A program made the position numbers and the translations under genes. A DNA stretch of 64,000 nucleotides from positions 248,001 through 312,000 of the forward strand of contig AP026176.1 in assembly GCA_030295235.1 (NCBI GenBank). The letters are read 5' to 3'. This DNA comes from Fistulifera solaris. Taxonomy: Eukaryota; Bacillariophyta; Bacillariophyceae; Naviculales; Stauroneidaceae. Under the pieces are notes generated by a model, which did no database searches, was not told where the DNA came from, and saw only the letters and a list, made by a program, of their open reading frames with translations. Shown in pieces: positions 18,415-29,495 of this stretch (positions are counted from its first letter, which is position 1; every line of letters begins with the position of its first letter).

Positions 18415-21405
18415 ATGCAAACAATTTACATGCCCGCAGAGTCATCGAGTCGTCGGAAACGACGGCGAACGCAATTACCGTTTGCCGTCTGTGTATTACT
18501 TTGCTTTCCGAATTGCTGTGAAGCTTTTCTTCCTCTGGCACGACGACGGCAAAGTGTATCGTCCCTCATGTCCGCGATTCCGGCTTCTCCCTTTCCCAAT
18601 TACACATCCTCCTCGGATCAACGCAACGATACGATCGTCTCGTTGAATTGGGGAACACCCTTCATACACAATAACGAGAATATACAAAAGAATACTACGA
18701 GCTGGTCATCCTTCGAGACACTCGATCGTCCGGATCCGTTAACTGACGACGATTTGCAGCAAATTGAACAATATTGGGATCAGATCATGCCGGTCGTCAA
18801 CTATCTGGGGACCGAAAAAGTCGCCAAGATCTATCACGCACTCCAAGTAGCGTATACGGCACACCGGGGACAGATGCGCAAGTCGGGTGAGCCTTTCATC
18901 ATTCATCCCGTGCAAGTGGCCATTTTGTTGGCGGGTCTCAAGATGGATGGAGAAACCGTGATTGCGGGGCTCTTGCACGATACGGTGGAAGATACCGAAA
19001 TGACGTTTGATCAAATTGAAACATTGTTTGGGAAAACCGTTCGAACCATTGTCGAGGGAGAAACCAAAGTCAGCAAATTGCCCAAAATGGTGGCCGAATA
19101 CTCGTCATCGAGTGAAGACGCCATGATGTCGGAATCCCCGACGCATCACGATGAACAGGCCGAAAATTTGCGACAAATGTTTGTGGCCATGACGGAAGAT
19201 TACCGAATCATCATTGTCAAATTGGCGGATCGTCTGCACAATATGCGAACACTGCGGCATATGAAGCCTCTCAAGCAGATCAAAATTAGTCGGGAAACGC
19301 TCGATATTTTCGCGCCATTGGCGCATCGCATGGGAATATGGCAATTCAAATCGGAATTGGAGGACACGGCATTCATGTATTTGTATCCACAAGAGTATAA
19401 GAGATTGAATCGGATGTTACGACAGCATCAAACAAAATACCGCGAAACGCTCGATAAATCACAGCTCGTCATGCAACGACGTTTGGATGCGGATTCGACC
19501 TTGGCACATCAGGCGGCGAAAGTAGAAGTACAAGGACGAACGAAAGAGTTGTATTCGTTGTGGCATAAGATGGAAACGAAGGGTGTGCACAATCTAGACA
19601 ACATTGTGGATGTGGTTGCCCTTCGCGTTGTCATTACACCGAAAAGTGATGCGGATTTAGGGGACGAGAATGAATCGGATCGCGGGGTATGGCTGTGTTA
19701 TCATGTCTTGGGTCTTGTGCAACATTTGCCGGGCTTTCAACCGGTCCCCACTCGCGTCAAGGACTACATTTCTTTTCCCAAACCCAACGGGTACCAGAGC
19801 TTGCACACGGCACTGATTCTGAACGGTCAAACCATCGAAGTGCAAATCCGGACGAGTTACATGCATCAAGTCGCCGAGTACGGAATGGCAAGTCACTGGG
19901 CTTACACGGACGAAAAGCGAAGAAGTCCTTCAAGTCGCAATCCGGACGGTTTGTACTTTACTCCGTGGCTCTCATCGATCAAGGAATGGCAAAAAGACCG
20001 CATCAGCTCTCGAGATTTTGTCGACTCGGTCCGCCGCGAGCTACTGGGCAAGCGCGTCTTTGTATTTCTTCGCAATGGAAAAATTTTGAACTTGGCACGA
20101 GGGGCTACGGCGATTGATGCTGCTTTTCAAATTCACACGGAAGTTGGTTTGAACATGTACCGAGTGGAAATTAATGGGAAACCGGTTCCATTTTCCTACG
20201 AGCTTCAGAATGGCGATGTTGTTTCGATTTTGACGGGCAAGGGCGGCAAGCCGTCCACGGACTGGATGCGCTATGCGAAAAGCCGCTCGACTCGATCGAA
20301 GCTGCGTGCGTATTTCCGTGCTCGTCAAAGAGAAAGTCTCCGAGAAGCGGGTCATATACTGCTGAAGGACTATCTTGCCATGCATGGAGAGTTAATCGCT
20401 AAGGAGTCGTATTTTGAATTCGATTTAAATGTACCGAAAAAAGTCGAAGATGTCGCGCGGTTTTTACCTGGAAAAACAAGATTCGAAACTCTCGACGATC
20501 TTTTAGTCTCGATCGGATCGCTACACGACAGGGACAAGCTTCATCGAATTGTTTCGCAGTTATTCGAGGTTCCCAAGCGCGTTCTCGTCGACGCTGAAGA
20601 GAGGCGACGCCTTCAGGTTCCTAGTGCGATAGTTTCGGAGGCACTCATCAAAAATCGTCGGCGGGCACTCGACTCGGCAAACGCCGCTTCTACGACAGGT
20701 ACTAATACGTCGACTGCTTTTACAAGTGATCCTTCTTGGATGCACCTGCAGGATGAAAACATTGGTGCCTCTCTGAATCATCTTCTTTCAGGATTGGGTC
20801 TGAAAGAAGAGCTTGCCGATCCCGATCAAATATGTGAAGACTGTTTACCTGTTTACGGCGATCAGATTGTTGGAACTTGCCCAGAACATTCACTTAATGG
20901 GGATGCGAATGATATGGTTACCACGGTGCACCGCTTTGGTTGCCAGCATGCGCAACGAGCAATCAACAAAGCGCAAGCAGAGTTAAAGGGACGAAAAGTG
21001 GAAAATAAAGCAGTGAAAGCACTGCCGATTGATAGTGTTTCCTTGCGCAAACAGAACGGCAATGTCTTAGATCGACAGCTCTCACGTCGAGCAAAGCGAC
21101 ACAGTAGCATCGACGACGTCCCCGTTAAATTAAAGTGGTCGGAAGCGCACGACAACGACTCCTTTCTTTCGGAGATCGTCGTTCACTGCCAGGACCGCAG
21201 GCTCTTATTGGCCGATTGCTCCGAGGTCGTATCAGAAATGGTTGAAATAATGCGAACAGGAAGCCAGACGACGGCTGAGCATGCAACGCTAGTGTTTCTG
21301 GTAAAGGTGAATGGTATTCATCAGCTACAACAGTTAATGGACCGACTCAACGAGGTCCGCTCCGTGATGTCCGTGGAAAGGCGGTTTGGTAGTGAACTCC
21401 TCTAA
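18415..21405 (+). CDS. Plastid RelA/SpoT homologue ((p)ppGpp synthetase/hydrolase)
   Basis: Single exon, 996 aa from the ATG at 18415. The N-terminus is a signal peptide (FAVCVLLCFPNCCEA) followed by FLPLARRR, the A-F junction and basic transit segment of diatom plastid proteins. The HD hydrolase domain includes YTAHRGQMRKSGEPFIIHP and LLHDTVEDT with H188/D189. The synthetase domain has DVVALRVVI, RVKD at 447-450 and PNGYQSLHT. The RxKD loop is the type found in bifunctional Rel/SpoT rather than RelA. A TGS domain (about 546-607) and a C-terminal ACT-like segment (about 917 on) complete the long-form architecture. By homology it makes and breaks down the alarmone (p)ppGpp in the plastid. Both active sites look intact. 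No frame problem. Confidence 0.95.
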   Translation: MQTIYMPAESSSRRKRRRTQLPFAVCVLLCFPNCCEAFLPLARRRQSVSSLMSAIPASPFPNYTSSSDQRNDTIVSLNWGTPFIHNNENIQKNTTSWSSFETLDRPDPLTDDDLQQIEQYWDQIMPVVNYLGTEKVAKIYHALQVAYTAHRGQMRKSGEPFIIHPVQVAILLAGLKMDGETVIAGLLHDTVEDTEMTFDQIETLFGKTVRTIVEGETKVSKLPKMVAEYSSSSEDAMMSESPTHHDEQAENLRQMFVAMTEDYRIIIVKLADRLHNMRTLRHMKPLKQIKISRETLDIFAPLAHRMGIWQFKSELEDTAFMYLYPQEYKRLNRMLRQHQTKYRETLDKSQLVMQRRLDADSTLAHQAAKVEVQGRTKELYSLWHKMETKGVHNLDNIVDVVALRVVITPKSDADLGDENESDRGVWLCYHVLGLVQHLPGFQPVPTRVKDYISFPKPNGYQSLHTALILNGQTIEVQIRTSYMHQVAEYGMASHWAYTDEKRRSPSSRNPDGLYFTPWLSSIKEWQKDRISSRDFVDSVRRELLGKRVFVFLRNGKILNLARGATAIDAAFQIHTEVGLNMYRVEINGKPVPFSYELQNGDVVSILTGKGGKPSTDWMRYAKSRSTRSKLRAYFRARQRESLREAGHILLKDYLAMHGELIAKESYFEFDLNVPKKVEDVARFLPGKTRFETLDDLLVSIGSLHDRDKLHRIVSQLFEVPKRVLVDAEERRRLQVPSAIVSEALIKNRRRALDSANAASTTGTNTSTAFTSDPSWMHLQDENIGASLNHLLSGLGLKEELADPDQICEDCLPVYGDQIVGTCPEHSLNGDANDMVTTVHRFGCQHAQRAINKAQAELKGRKVENKAVKALPIDSVSLRKQNGNVLDRQLSRRAKRHSSIDDVPVKLKWSEAHDNDSFLSEIVVHCQDRRLLLADCSEVVSEMVEIMRTGSQTTAEHATLVFLVKVNGIHQLQQLMDRLNEVRSVMSVERRFGSELL

Positions 21406-21511
21406 AAGCCGTTGGCATCTTGTTCAGACTGTCAAGGTAAAATTTTGTTGTTGCTATATATTTTAGTCGGCTATATAATAAATGGTATTACAATGGTTAT
21501 TAGCTAAAGCA

Positions 21512-24339
21512 TTACACCAATACAGATGTTCCATTGTTAGTAGCGACCTTTGTGACTGGGGTTTCATCTTCTCGGTGTTCAGAGGTACTAATCTCTCCGT
21601 AGCAGCTCACAAATGCACCAAATGAGACAAGAAATGCTAGCCAGGTACTGTAGTATAAGTCACCCACACTTTGTCCTGGTCCACCTATACCCGTGATCAG
21701 TGCAACTGCGGTTCCGAAGAGCAGAACCAGAAACAGCGATATGAGCATCTCCACGTGAGCTTGTAAGAGATTGCATCGACAGCTCGGAATTGACATGCTC
21801 AGCATACGGCCCAGAACAACTAATCCACCCACTGCCATGCCGGTTAGGGCTATTATAATAGCCAATACTGTGCGCGAGCAAAACGACACTGCTCCCAATG
21901 TTATTTCATCAAAGCCACAATTCCCAGAGATGGTGTGCCAAATATGAAGAGCAGCACCAAGAATAACAAAGCAGACTTTAACAATAGTAGCCCATACGAT
22001 TGACATTAAGTCATACTTTCGGTGGCCAACCAGTTCTTTGAGGTAGGAACTCATTTGTACGCCAGCAGTGAGAATCGATGCCCAAGAAAAGTAGTACAAA
22101 TTCGCCATTTTAATCTCGCCGATCCGATTGACAGCCCACGAGTCGCTTGAATGCATGGTGAGGATAAGATTCCCCAACCACAGCCCAAAAGCGACCACCG
22201 AGAGAAATCCACCAACCGGAAACATGGAGACAACTCGATAACAGCGTTTGGAGAGGGAGAAAGCAAACAACAATGCAGACTGCACGGCAACAAGGCAAGG
22301 CGCCAATATCATATAAAGTTGTGGGTTGGAAAGTTTGCCCTCTCCACTGTTTGAAGCCGCATCGTACGCAGATGCTGCACACGCTGTTGAGAAGACACCG
22401 AGGAAAAAGTAGCTTCTCACTCGATCAATTCGAGCCTTTTCAATCCCATTATCTTGCGAGACGGTAGTTCCACTACCAATGGTATCGATGCTGAAGGCTC
22501 GGCTGTAGAAGGGTTTGACAAGGTGATTTGACTTCTCGTCGAGTTCTCGCGTTTGAACTACATTTCGTGCGATGTCAGTGGCTATTGACGGCGCTTTATA
22601 CTTTGTCCTTCCATGAACGTTGTCGCTAGTTAAATTCAAACCTTTGTCTTGGTCTGCTTTTGCAGGCAGAGATGTCATTGTTTCGCTGTGCGAGTGATCG
22701 TCTTCTGATATATTATAATATTCTTCCAAGCAACCAAGAGCAATACGGACACACAACAAATACGTCAACCAACTCGCATAGTACAAATTGCCAACAGTGG
22801 ACGCCGGTCCTTGCACCCCCGTCACAAACACGGCATTGAATCCGGTCAAAACAGACAAAATGACACTGAGCAATATTTCCGTATGCAGAGGTAATCGACG
22901 ATTCCGTTGATGATGAGCGACCACCCTTTCCCAAGCTGTCATTGCCGATTCATCGTACACCATAGCCGTCGACCAAATACCAGCCCCATCTCCGTCGCGT
23001 TCGTCGACAACATCGCCCTCTTCATCGTTGATCCCCGCCATAAATGGACGGCGCTGATTGCGTTTTGAACAGTATCGTGCCGTAGCATGCATGATAATGG
23101 CCGATGCACAAAGAATCATAGAAACAATTCCCGCCAGCCATGCCGCCATGGTTCGTCCACAATATTGAGGTGGCAATTTGCTATTTCCTTGTTGATTAAT
23201 GACTTCGCAAACCCGCAACCGCATCGAAACATCTTCCCAGGCCTCCAGATCATCGGACACCGTCGGCCACAGTACTTGAGACGCCACGTACTGACTCGAT
23301 GCCACAATGACCCAGCTGGCCAAGAACGCCGCGGTCCAAATTCCCGTCCGGAATCTCAATCGATAAATGGAATTGTACCAGGCATATTTCTGCTGGCGAC
23401 GACGCTCGCGCCACCAAGATGTGAGCGTCCGCGGCGACGTATGGTAGTCGGCTTCCCACGACGTCGTCGGTAGCAAATCGTCCGATACATTGGATGCCCC
23501 CGCCAGTCGGTCCATACGAGCTCTCCGATACGCACGAAAGCAAGCCGTCCCCACTTGGTACAGTAAAGCTAAAGCCAAGCCTTCGGATATCCACGTTAAA
23601 TAATAGCTGCGGGCGTGACGATGAGTAGAATATATAACCGTGAGGACTATTTGGCGAATAATAGTAACAATCAGCTCTAGACACACGACTTACAGATTTG
23701 CATTGTCGCCGACGTTGCCGTAACGATCGACGGCTGCGAGAGATTGGTACGGATTGTCTTCTGGTGACATGTTCTTCGGAATCAGCATGATCCACGACAC
23801 GTTGTACGTTTGTAACGCTACAATCACCACCAGCATCCAAAATAAAATGACCAAATTGCGTAACATTTTCGGAAAATCGTCTTTGGCGACCGGACGCAAC
23901 AATCCGATCAACCCCAACAAGGATAATAACGATGTCATCAATCCAGCGGGTACGACGACTTCGTAAAACAACGTCACGCACAAATGTTCCTGTAGTGCGG
24001 CAAATTCCGCCGCTTGTTCATACCGTTGGTAGGTGTCATCGTCCATTAATTCCATCAACGAGTATGTTTCGTGCTCGAGGCACTGATTTTTGGCATCCAG
24101 GGCCGATAACACTCCCAATCCGCTCGTCAACAATAAAGCCGTCAGGAGGTGCGCAAAATGCGACCAATCGGGACGATCCGGGTGCCCATGTTTGGGTGAG
24201 AGTTCTTTTTGGACGAAGATGACGATGATGATGATGATGCGGAAGGAATGACGGAAAGAGAAAAGAAAAGTGACGGGCGGTGTCGTTTTCTGGAACGTTT
24301 TCGCCCATCATCGAGCTGATATTCGGTAGTGCTGCTCAT
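21512..24339 (-). CDS. Large multi-pass membrane protein with a four-times recurring LYY..W motif (one-base frame change)
   Basis: Exons 24339-23694 and 23606-21512 with an 87-bp intron, about 913 aa. The N-terminus is charged with a poly-Ser run, then about fourteen hydrophobic helices. The motif G-x-LYYxxW or N-LYYxxW recurs four times: NLYYLTWISEG (near 215, across the intron), NLYYASWLTYL (near 489), NLYYFSWASIL (near 719) and DLYYSTWLAFL (near 866). Two copies share the longer context TGxxGPxxxVGxLYYxxWL. This suggests internal duplication of a membrane module. I do not recognise the family and propose no transport or enzyme role. The first about 50 residues lie in another frame. A G added to the G3 run at 24185-24187 (minus-strand sense) gives NMGHPDRPDWSHF and makes the exon sum divisible by three. 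Confidence 0.75.
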
Positions 24340-24836
24340 CGTGAGGCAATCTCGTTCGATGTAATCTATGTAATTGTGAAGCAACTGAGGAAGACTCAAA
24401 TTGATGATCTGTATTGATGATCTTTCCCTTGTATGTTGGAAATGAATGATCTTTTCGCAACAAAATAACAAAAATCCCCATGAGGATGAGGTGCGGCACT
24501 GAAAAGAGTGCGGCTCGCGAGTTAGTGAAGATGTTTTACATATAATATGTTTCTAATTATGGATTCCGTTGGATAAAACAGTTGCATGGAGTGTAGAAAA
24601 ACAATGGCGCGCCTTACATGAAAAACATTCAGTCTTAAACTACAAACGTGTTACGAGAATCACTTAGACAAAAAAGCGGCAGCGCGAATACGATCCCTCA
24701 CGCACTAGCTCTAGGAACAAAAGCCAAGGCCTGCTAGACCCTATATTCGATACAGCACTTCTTGTTGGAGATCTCTCATGTAGCTTTATATTGTATCTTT
24801 TCATAGTTTCGGTTTCTACAGTATTACTGTCTTGTT
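24340..24836. other. Intergenic between two minus-strand genes
   Basis: About 500 bp, AT-rich. The small frames inside (for example 24664-24900 on the minus strand) overlap the DUF1989 3' end and show no family features. It likely holds the promoter of the multi-pass protein and the 3' end of the DUF1989 gene. Confidence 0.4.
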
Positions 24837-25755
24837 TCAATCCGCTCGATGACGCCGCGAATACCCCGACGGCTGCGACGGCTGCCAGCCGTCCAAACAT
24901 CCTTCTTCCAGCTCAAATACTTGGACGGTCAAGGGAAACACGACCGGCGCAGCATCAGAACCGCACGCGGTCGAAACATCGCCTTGCGGACACGTACTGG
25001 CCGCGACGACCAAATCGGTTTCCGCCAAGAATTCAATATAATCCCCCACTTGCACCGGTGATGGTTTGGTAAAATATTGGTGTGTATCTTTCGTAAAGCC
25101 GGTGCACATGAACACATTCAACACATCGTGCACGTGATCTTCCGTCAGGTTCGCGTTCCAACACGCCCGGGTCAAGTTGGAATGACAACAATCGTGTTTT
25201 TCTTGGCCTGTCAACAAAAAATGCGTGTACGGGTCACACCGACTCCCAATGACATCGTGGACTCCGGCGCTGTCATAAGAGAGAAGGTGAGAGACTTGGG
25301 GAACTACGTTTTTCCTTACAAACACACAACACATACCCATCTTCATCCCAACCATATTGGATGGTTTCATACGTAATGGTGGCCAACGGCCGCAAGTACG
25401 GCATATTCGACCACAACCGATCTCCTTTCTGTAAATGCGTCGCGTGTAGTTGTCGTGTCTTACTACTGTAAAAATGTTCCTTACTGTCATGCAGGGACCA
25501 ACAATTCATGTCGGCGACTTGGGGACCGTGCGAGCAGACGATGCGCCACAATTGTCCCGCTTTCACTTGCCAACTCACAGCATCACACGGGGGTATGACT
25601 ACCTCGTGAATCAATTGAGCGTGCTTCTCTTGCACGGCCGTCGCTAATTTCTCATAGAGAGCTTCGTCTTTCGTCGGAAGTTGTTCGACGGTATAACAAG
25701 GAATGGGTTTGGTGCGTCGGGCTGAAGCACGACGATCTTCGGTAGTCGTTATCAT
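24837..25755 (-). CDS. DUF1989 (urea-carboxylase-associated) family protein
   Basis: Two exons, 25755-25337 and 25269-24837, with a 67-bp intron, giving 283 aa (852 nt, no frame problem). Family signatures are clear: KAGQLWRIVCSHGPQVADMN, the GDRLWSNMPYLRPLATITYET segment (in pieces), CDPYTHFLLTG (151 on), HDCCHSNL (165 on), NVFM and GDYIEFLAETDLVVAAS. The clustered Cys/His residues are typical and may bind metal. In bacteria and fungi such proteins sit beside urea carboxylase/allophanate hydrolase genes, but no such partner lies here, so a nitrogen-metabolism role is only an inference. It diverges from the peroxiredoxin gene with about 350 bp between starts. Confidence 0.87.
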
Positions 25756-26107
25756 GTTAAGGGGTGGAAATTGAAGCGATGATGTTGCAATGAGAAAATA
25801 TAGAAAAAGGATTGTGATGACGAGGAAAAGATCCGAGCGATATGAGCGAGAAAACGTGCGGTGCGTCCGTTCGACGTACCGTGTACTCTACTTCCGACAG
25901 TACTCGAATCTTCTCCTCAAAATCTGGGAATTTGAGCCTTCGGGGAAAGATCCGTTTCGTCGTCGGCAACGAAACTTCTTCTGTCGCGATCGACAGAGCT
26001 TTCTCACAGAATTATTTTGTTGTCGAACCACTGTCCTCATTCCTTTTCCTTCGTCATTCAATTGCATCTCATTCATTGCCTTGCATCGTCCCTATTCATT
26101 GCTCAAC
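25756..26107. other. Divergent promoter region (DUF1989 / peroxiredoxin)
   Basis: About 350 bp shared between two divergent starts. A long frame crosses into the peroxiredoxin exon from 25790 but begins far upstream of the mitochondrial-type leader and is not needed. No other signal seen. Confidence 0.4.
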
Positions 26108-27100
26108 ATGTTCGCCTTTCGTGTCGCTACCCGACAAATCCTTCGCACTCGCTGTGTGATTCCCAGCGTGCGACGTTTCAGTACGATGGATACCATGAAA
26201 TCCGGAACGCCCACCTACATGAGCCTGTATCCGGAAACATCGACCGATGGAGGTAAGAGAAAGTGCGATCTCTATAACAGTCGTTCGTCCTCTCACACAC
26301 ACACTTTGCGCAGGCATTCGGTTGGGCAACATTGTTCCCGACTTTGCGGCCGAAACGACGCACGGTACATGGAATTCCTTTCACGAATGGAAGAAAGGCA
26401 AATGGGCCATCCTGTTCAGTCATCCCGCCGATTTTACACCCGTCTGTACGACAGAAATTGGTCGTCTTGCCTTGAAGTATGATGAACTCCAGGCCATGGA
26501 TTGTCTCGTGGCCACCTTGTCGGTCGATCCCGTCAAATCGCACGAAGCCTGGTTACAAGATGTCGTGGCGCATTGCGAAAACAAGATTGAAGTCAAATTT
26601 CCCATTATCGGTGACGCCGATCGATCCATCAGTGAAGCGTACGGGATGATTGATCCGGGCACTTCGAATGATCAAAGTTTGCCCTTGACGATTCGGGCCG
26701 TCTTTATCATCAATCCGGAAAACAAACTCATGTTGACGTTGAATTATCCCGCCTGTGTCGGACGGAATATGGACGAAATTGTTCGTTGTGTCAAGGCCTT
26801 GCAATTGTCGTACGAAAAGTCCATTGCCACGCCCGCCAATTGTACGTTAATACTGGTTGTAGTTGATGAAGTTGTCGGAATCGGAATTCACTCACACTTT
26901 GCTGCCTCCACAGGGCCCAACAATCACGAAGAAATTGTATTACCGGACGGTACCCGCAGCAAAGAATTCAAAGGATCCGTCTTTTGTTGCCCACGGTCTC
27001 GCAAGAAGAAGCGGAAGCCCATTATCCGGGCTATCATACGTGTGACGTTCCGTCCAAAATTCCGTACCTGCGTCTCGTCAAGGCCGATCAAGTGCAGTAA
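26108..27100 (+). CDS. 1-Cys peroxiredoxin (Prx6 type), probably mitochondrial (one-base frame change)
   Basis: Exons 26108-26252, 26314-26841 and 26914-27100, about 286 aa. The leader MFAFRVATRQILRTRC is basic and looks mitochondrial. The thioredoxin-like domain has HPADFTPVCTTEIG with peroxidatic Cys93 in the PVCTTE motif of 1-Cys peroxiredoxins, plus the conserved LSVD and ATPANW segments. It would reduce peroxides using glutathione or another thiol donor. Near the end the open frame leaves the family. One base added near 26978 (GTC-CTT) turns SVFCCPRS into SVLLLPTVSQEEA, followed by KIPYLRLVKADQVQ, the normal C-terminus of Prx6. The exon sum plus one (861) is divisible by three. I use that stop at 27100. 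Confidence 0.92.
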
Positions 27101-27120
27101 ATGAAATACAATAAACTTTT

Positions 27121-27861
27121 TCAGATAGCATTATTCTTCATGCGTGCTCGAATATCGCGTGCCATCGTTTGTCGCAACTCAACACAAGCTTGTGGAGTGA
27201 TGCGTTGTTGCAGTTGCTGTTCCCATTCGTCTTCCGTTTCCGCCAGTATTTGTGCCGTCAATAAGACATGACAGCCACAATCATAACCATTCGTTTGTTG
27301 CGGTGTCTTCATTTCGTGGACGAATTGAATTGTTGTCGTGGAGTTCTTTCGTATCGTATTCGAACCCAGATGGTGCCAAAACGATTGAAATTGTTGAGCG
27401 ACGCGGTATGCCGCTGCAGCGTTGCCACTGTGACGACTGGAAGAATCGAAATGCCGATACATACAATGGCCATCCTGAAAGGTAATCAATAACAGACTCC
27501 AATGCGTTCCCAGTGTTTGATTTCGAGACGGTGGTATTATTTCGTGTGACAAGGTATCGTTGATGGGCAACAACAGTTTGCGACACGTCGTTGTCAGGTT
27601 AGGATATCCTCGTGCAAAGTCAGTAAGTTCGTCCTTGTCCTCTAGCAACAAGAAACAAAACACGACGGACGGATCCCAAAACAGAACCTTCTCAGAATGC
27701 GATAAGCAGACGAACTGATAGTGCAAACACGCATCATTGAGCCACGCGTGCGGATCTTCCAGCAATTTGAGGTCACGACCGTAAATACAGGCATCGTGAT
27801 GATTCAGCAATAATTGATTGTCGTCGTAATAAGTCATATTCGACGAAGAGTGAAAACGCAT
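27121..27861 (-). CDS. Ulp1/SENP8-type ubiquitin-like protease (NEDD8/SUMO deconjugase)
   Basis: Single exon, 246 aa, about the usual length for SENP8/NEDP1. Family C48 features are in order: WLNDACLHYQF near residue 40, catalytic His120 in GTHWSLLLI, Asp139 in HFDSSS, Gln189 and catalytic Cys195 in QQTNGYDCGCHV. The short, domain-free layout fits SENP8, which removes NEDD8 from cullins, better than the larger SUMO proteases. Substrate preference is inferred from size alone. It converges with the peroxiredoxin gene (20 bp between the two stops), so the 3' UTRs must overlap. Confidence 0.9.
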   Translation of the reverse strand: MRFHSSSNMTYYDDNQLLLNHHDACIYGRDLKLLEDPHAWLNDACLHYQFVCLSHSEKVLFWDPSVVFCFLLLEDKDELTDFARGYPNLTTTCRKLLLPINDTLSHEIIPPSRNQTLGTHWSLLLITFQDGHCMYRHFDSSSRHSGNAAAAYRVAQQFQSFWHHLGSNTIRKNSTTTIQFVHEMKTPQQTNGYDCGCHVLLTAQILAETEDEWEQQLQQRITPQACVELRQTMARDIRARMKNNAI

Positions 27862-28145
27862 CTGTAAAGATGATCAGGACTTTTGATTGTCTTTTTCTTG
27901 TTGTCGTCGTTGCATTTTTTCGTGACGATTTTTTTGCGTTTCATCCGTTTTCGCTGCGACATTTGCACCCATTCGGACACCCCTGCGACATGCATTTTAT
28001 GAGTAGAACGTTTCGTGTACGCAATACGAAAGCTTCAACGACAAAGAACGATATAAGAAAAAGGCAACAATAATAAAACACCAACGAGATCCCTTGTATT
28101 ATTGCTGTTGTCATTTCATAACAATCAAAGTAGCATCCATACATC

Positions 28146-29413
28146 ATGTCTTCTATTCTTTCTTCGACCAGCCATCATGTCCGCGGAAACTCACTGGCCT
28201 TTCAAAATATTTTGGTCGTCATCAAACAAACGGCCTTTGAAGAATATTCACAGGTACGCTTCAGGAGACGACTCTTTGGCCTTGCGTTCTTCTACAAAAC
28301 ACTCACTCATTTCATTATTCTGTTTTTAGCTCAAATTACGAGGCCAAGCCCCGAAAGCTCTCCGTTGGTCACGTCTCGAACAACGATTCTTGCAACACAA
28401 ACAATGTGTCACCGATTTATTAGAAATACTGCGACAACATGCCGTACCGTTCAGTTGTGTCAATCGCGTCGAATTGGATCGACAACATTTGTCGGATATT
28501 GATTTGGTCATTTCGGTGGGCGGCGATGGCACACTCTTGAGTGCGGCGCATTTTCTCGATCACGGGACGATTCCCCTTCTCGGAATCAATTCCGATCCCA
28601 ACATTCGCAAAGAAGATTTGGTCGTCAAAAGAAAACTTCGGATGAACGACGATCGCATGGTGCTTTGTGTATGTGTCATTCGTTTGATATGAAACAACAT
28701 TTGGACGACGTATTGTATGGGGGTGGCCGCTTGCAAGTCCGGACCCGGATTCGTTGTAAAGTCAAAAGTACCTTTTCGGAAACCTTGTTGGTGCCCGCGC
28801 TCAATGATTTGTTGTTGGCGAATCCGTCTCCGGCGGCCGTCAGTCGATTTCGGATGGGATTTATGAAATTGCGACCGGAAGGCGCCCGACCGTCGGAAAC
28901 GTACGGGACCGTGACACGGTTTGGTGGGAAACCGTACGATGTGGTCGATTCCATCAATGTACGTATTGTCTATTGTGTTTGCAGTGCGTTGTACACAGAC
29001 ACAGTGTCTCATCTTCTTTTCCATACCAGGTTTGGTCGTCGGGGATGTGGGTCTCGACCGGAACGGGTTCCACGGCCGCCATGCATGCCGCCGGAGGACG
29101 ACCGATGGAGTTGGAAAGTCGTGATTTGCAATATTTGATTCGAGAACATATGATTGAACGACAAGCGTCCTATACGTCATTGGATGAAGCACCCTATTCA
29201 CCCCATCGCGTCGACAATGGTTTCGTCCGGCACGAAGAAAAGATGCACGTGCGATGGAATTCACAGAAAGGACGCATTTTCATTGATGGATCTCATTTGA
29301 CCCATAATTTGGAATTGGGAGATGAAATTATGATTGATAACAAAGCGCCGCCATTGAAAATCTTTGCCAAGGCCTATTTGGAAGATGAAGAAGAACGAAG
29401 GTCGCTAGAATGA
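28146..29413 (+). CDS. NAD(H) kinase, NADK3-like (one-base frame change)
   Basis: Exons 28146-28253, 28330-28958 and 29030-29413, introns 76 and 71 bp, about 373 aa. The kinase signature is ISVGGDGTLL (GGDGT at 100-104), then LLGINSDPN. The C-terminal half has SETLLVPALNDLLLANPSPA and SRDLQYLIRE, close to the plant peroxisomal NADH kinase NADK3, and GSTAAMHAAGG. The enzyme phosphorylates NAD(H) to NADP(H). The frame changes near 28659: one more G in ATGG-TGC gives DDRMGALCMCHSFD, the expected family reading, and makes the exon sum (1122) divisible by three. The first 20 residues are Ser/His-rich with no clear targeting signal. Confidence 0.9.
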
Positions 29414-29495
29414 CCAAAAGTAGGAGAATAAATAAGTCTGGTGCTTTTTTTATTATCATTCGCACTACTAAGAATTTTATTTTCCTCTGTTTTTT

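Noticed and set aside
24215-24240. Microsatellite of ATC/GAT near the start of the multi-pass gene
   Set aside because: It is the poly-Ser codon run of that gene's N-terminus, so not a separate repeat feature.
24664-24900. 79-codon minus-strand frame MFGRLAAVAAVGVFAAS
   Set aside because: It looks like a leader but overlaps the end of the DUF1989 gene in another frame and leads nowhere.
25790-26482. 230-codon plus-strand frame across the peroxiredoxin start
   Set aside because: It reads the peroxiredoxin exon in another frame; the spliced gene from 26108 explains the conserved residues.
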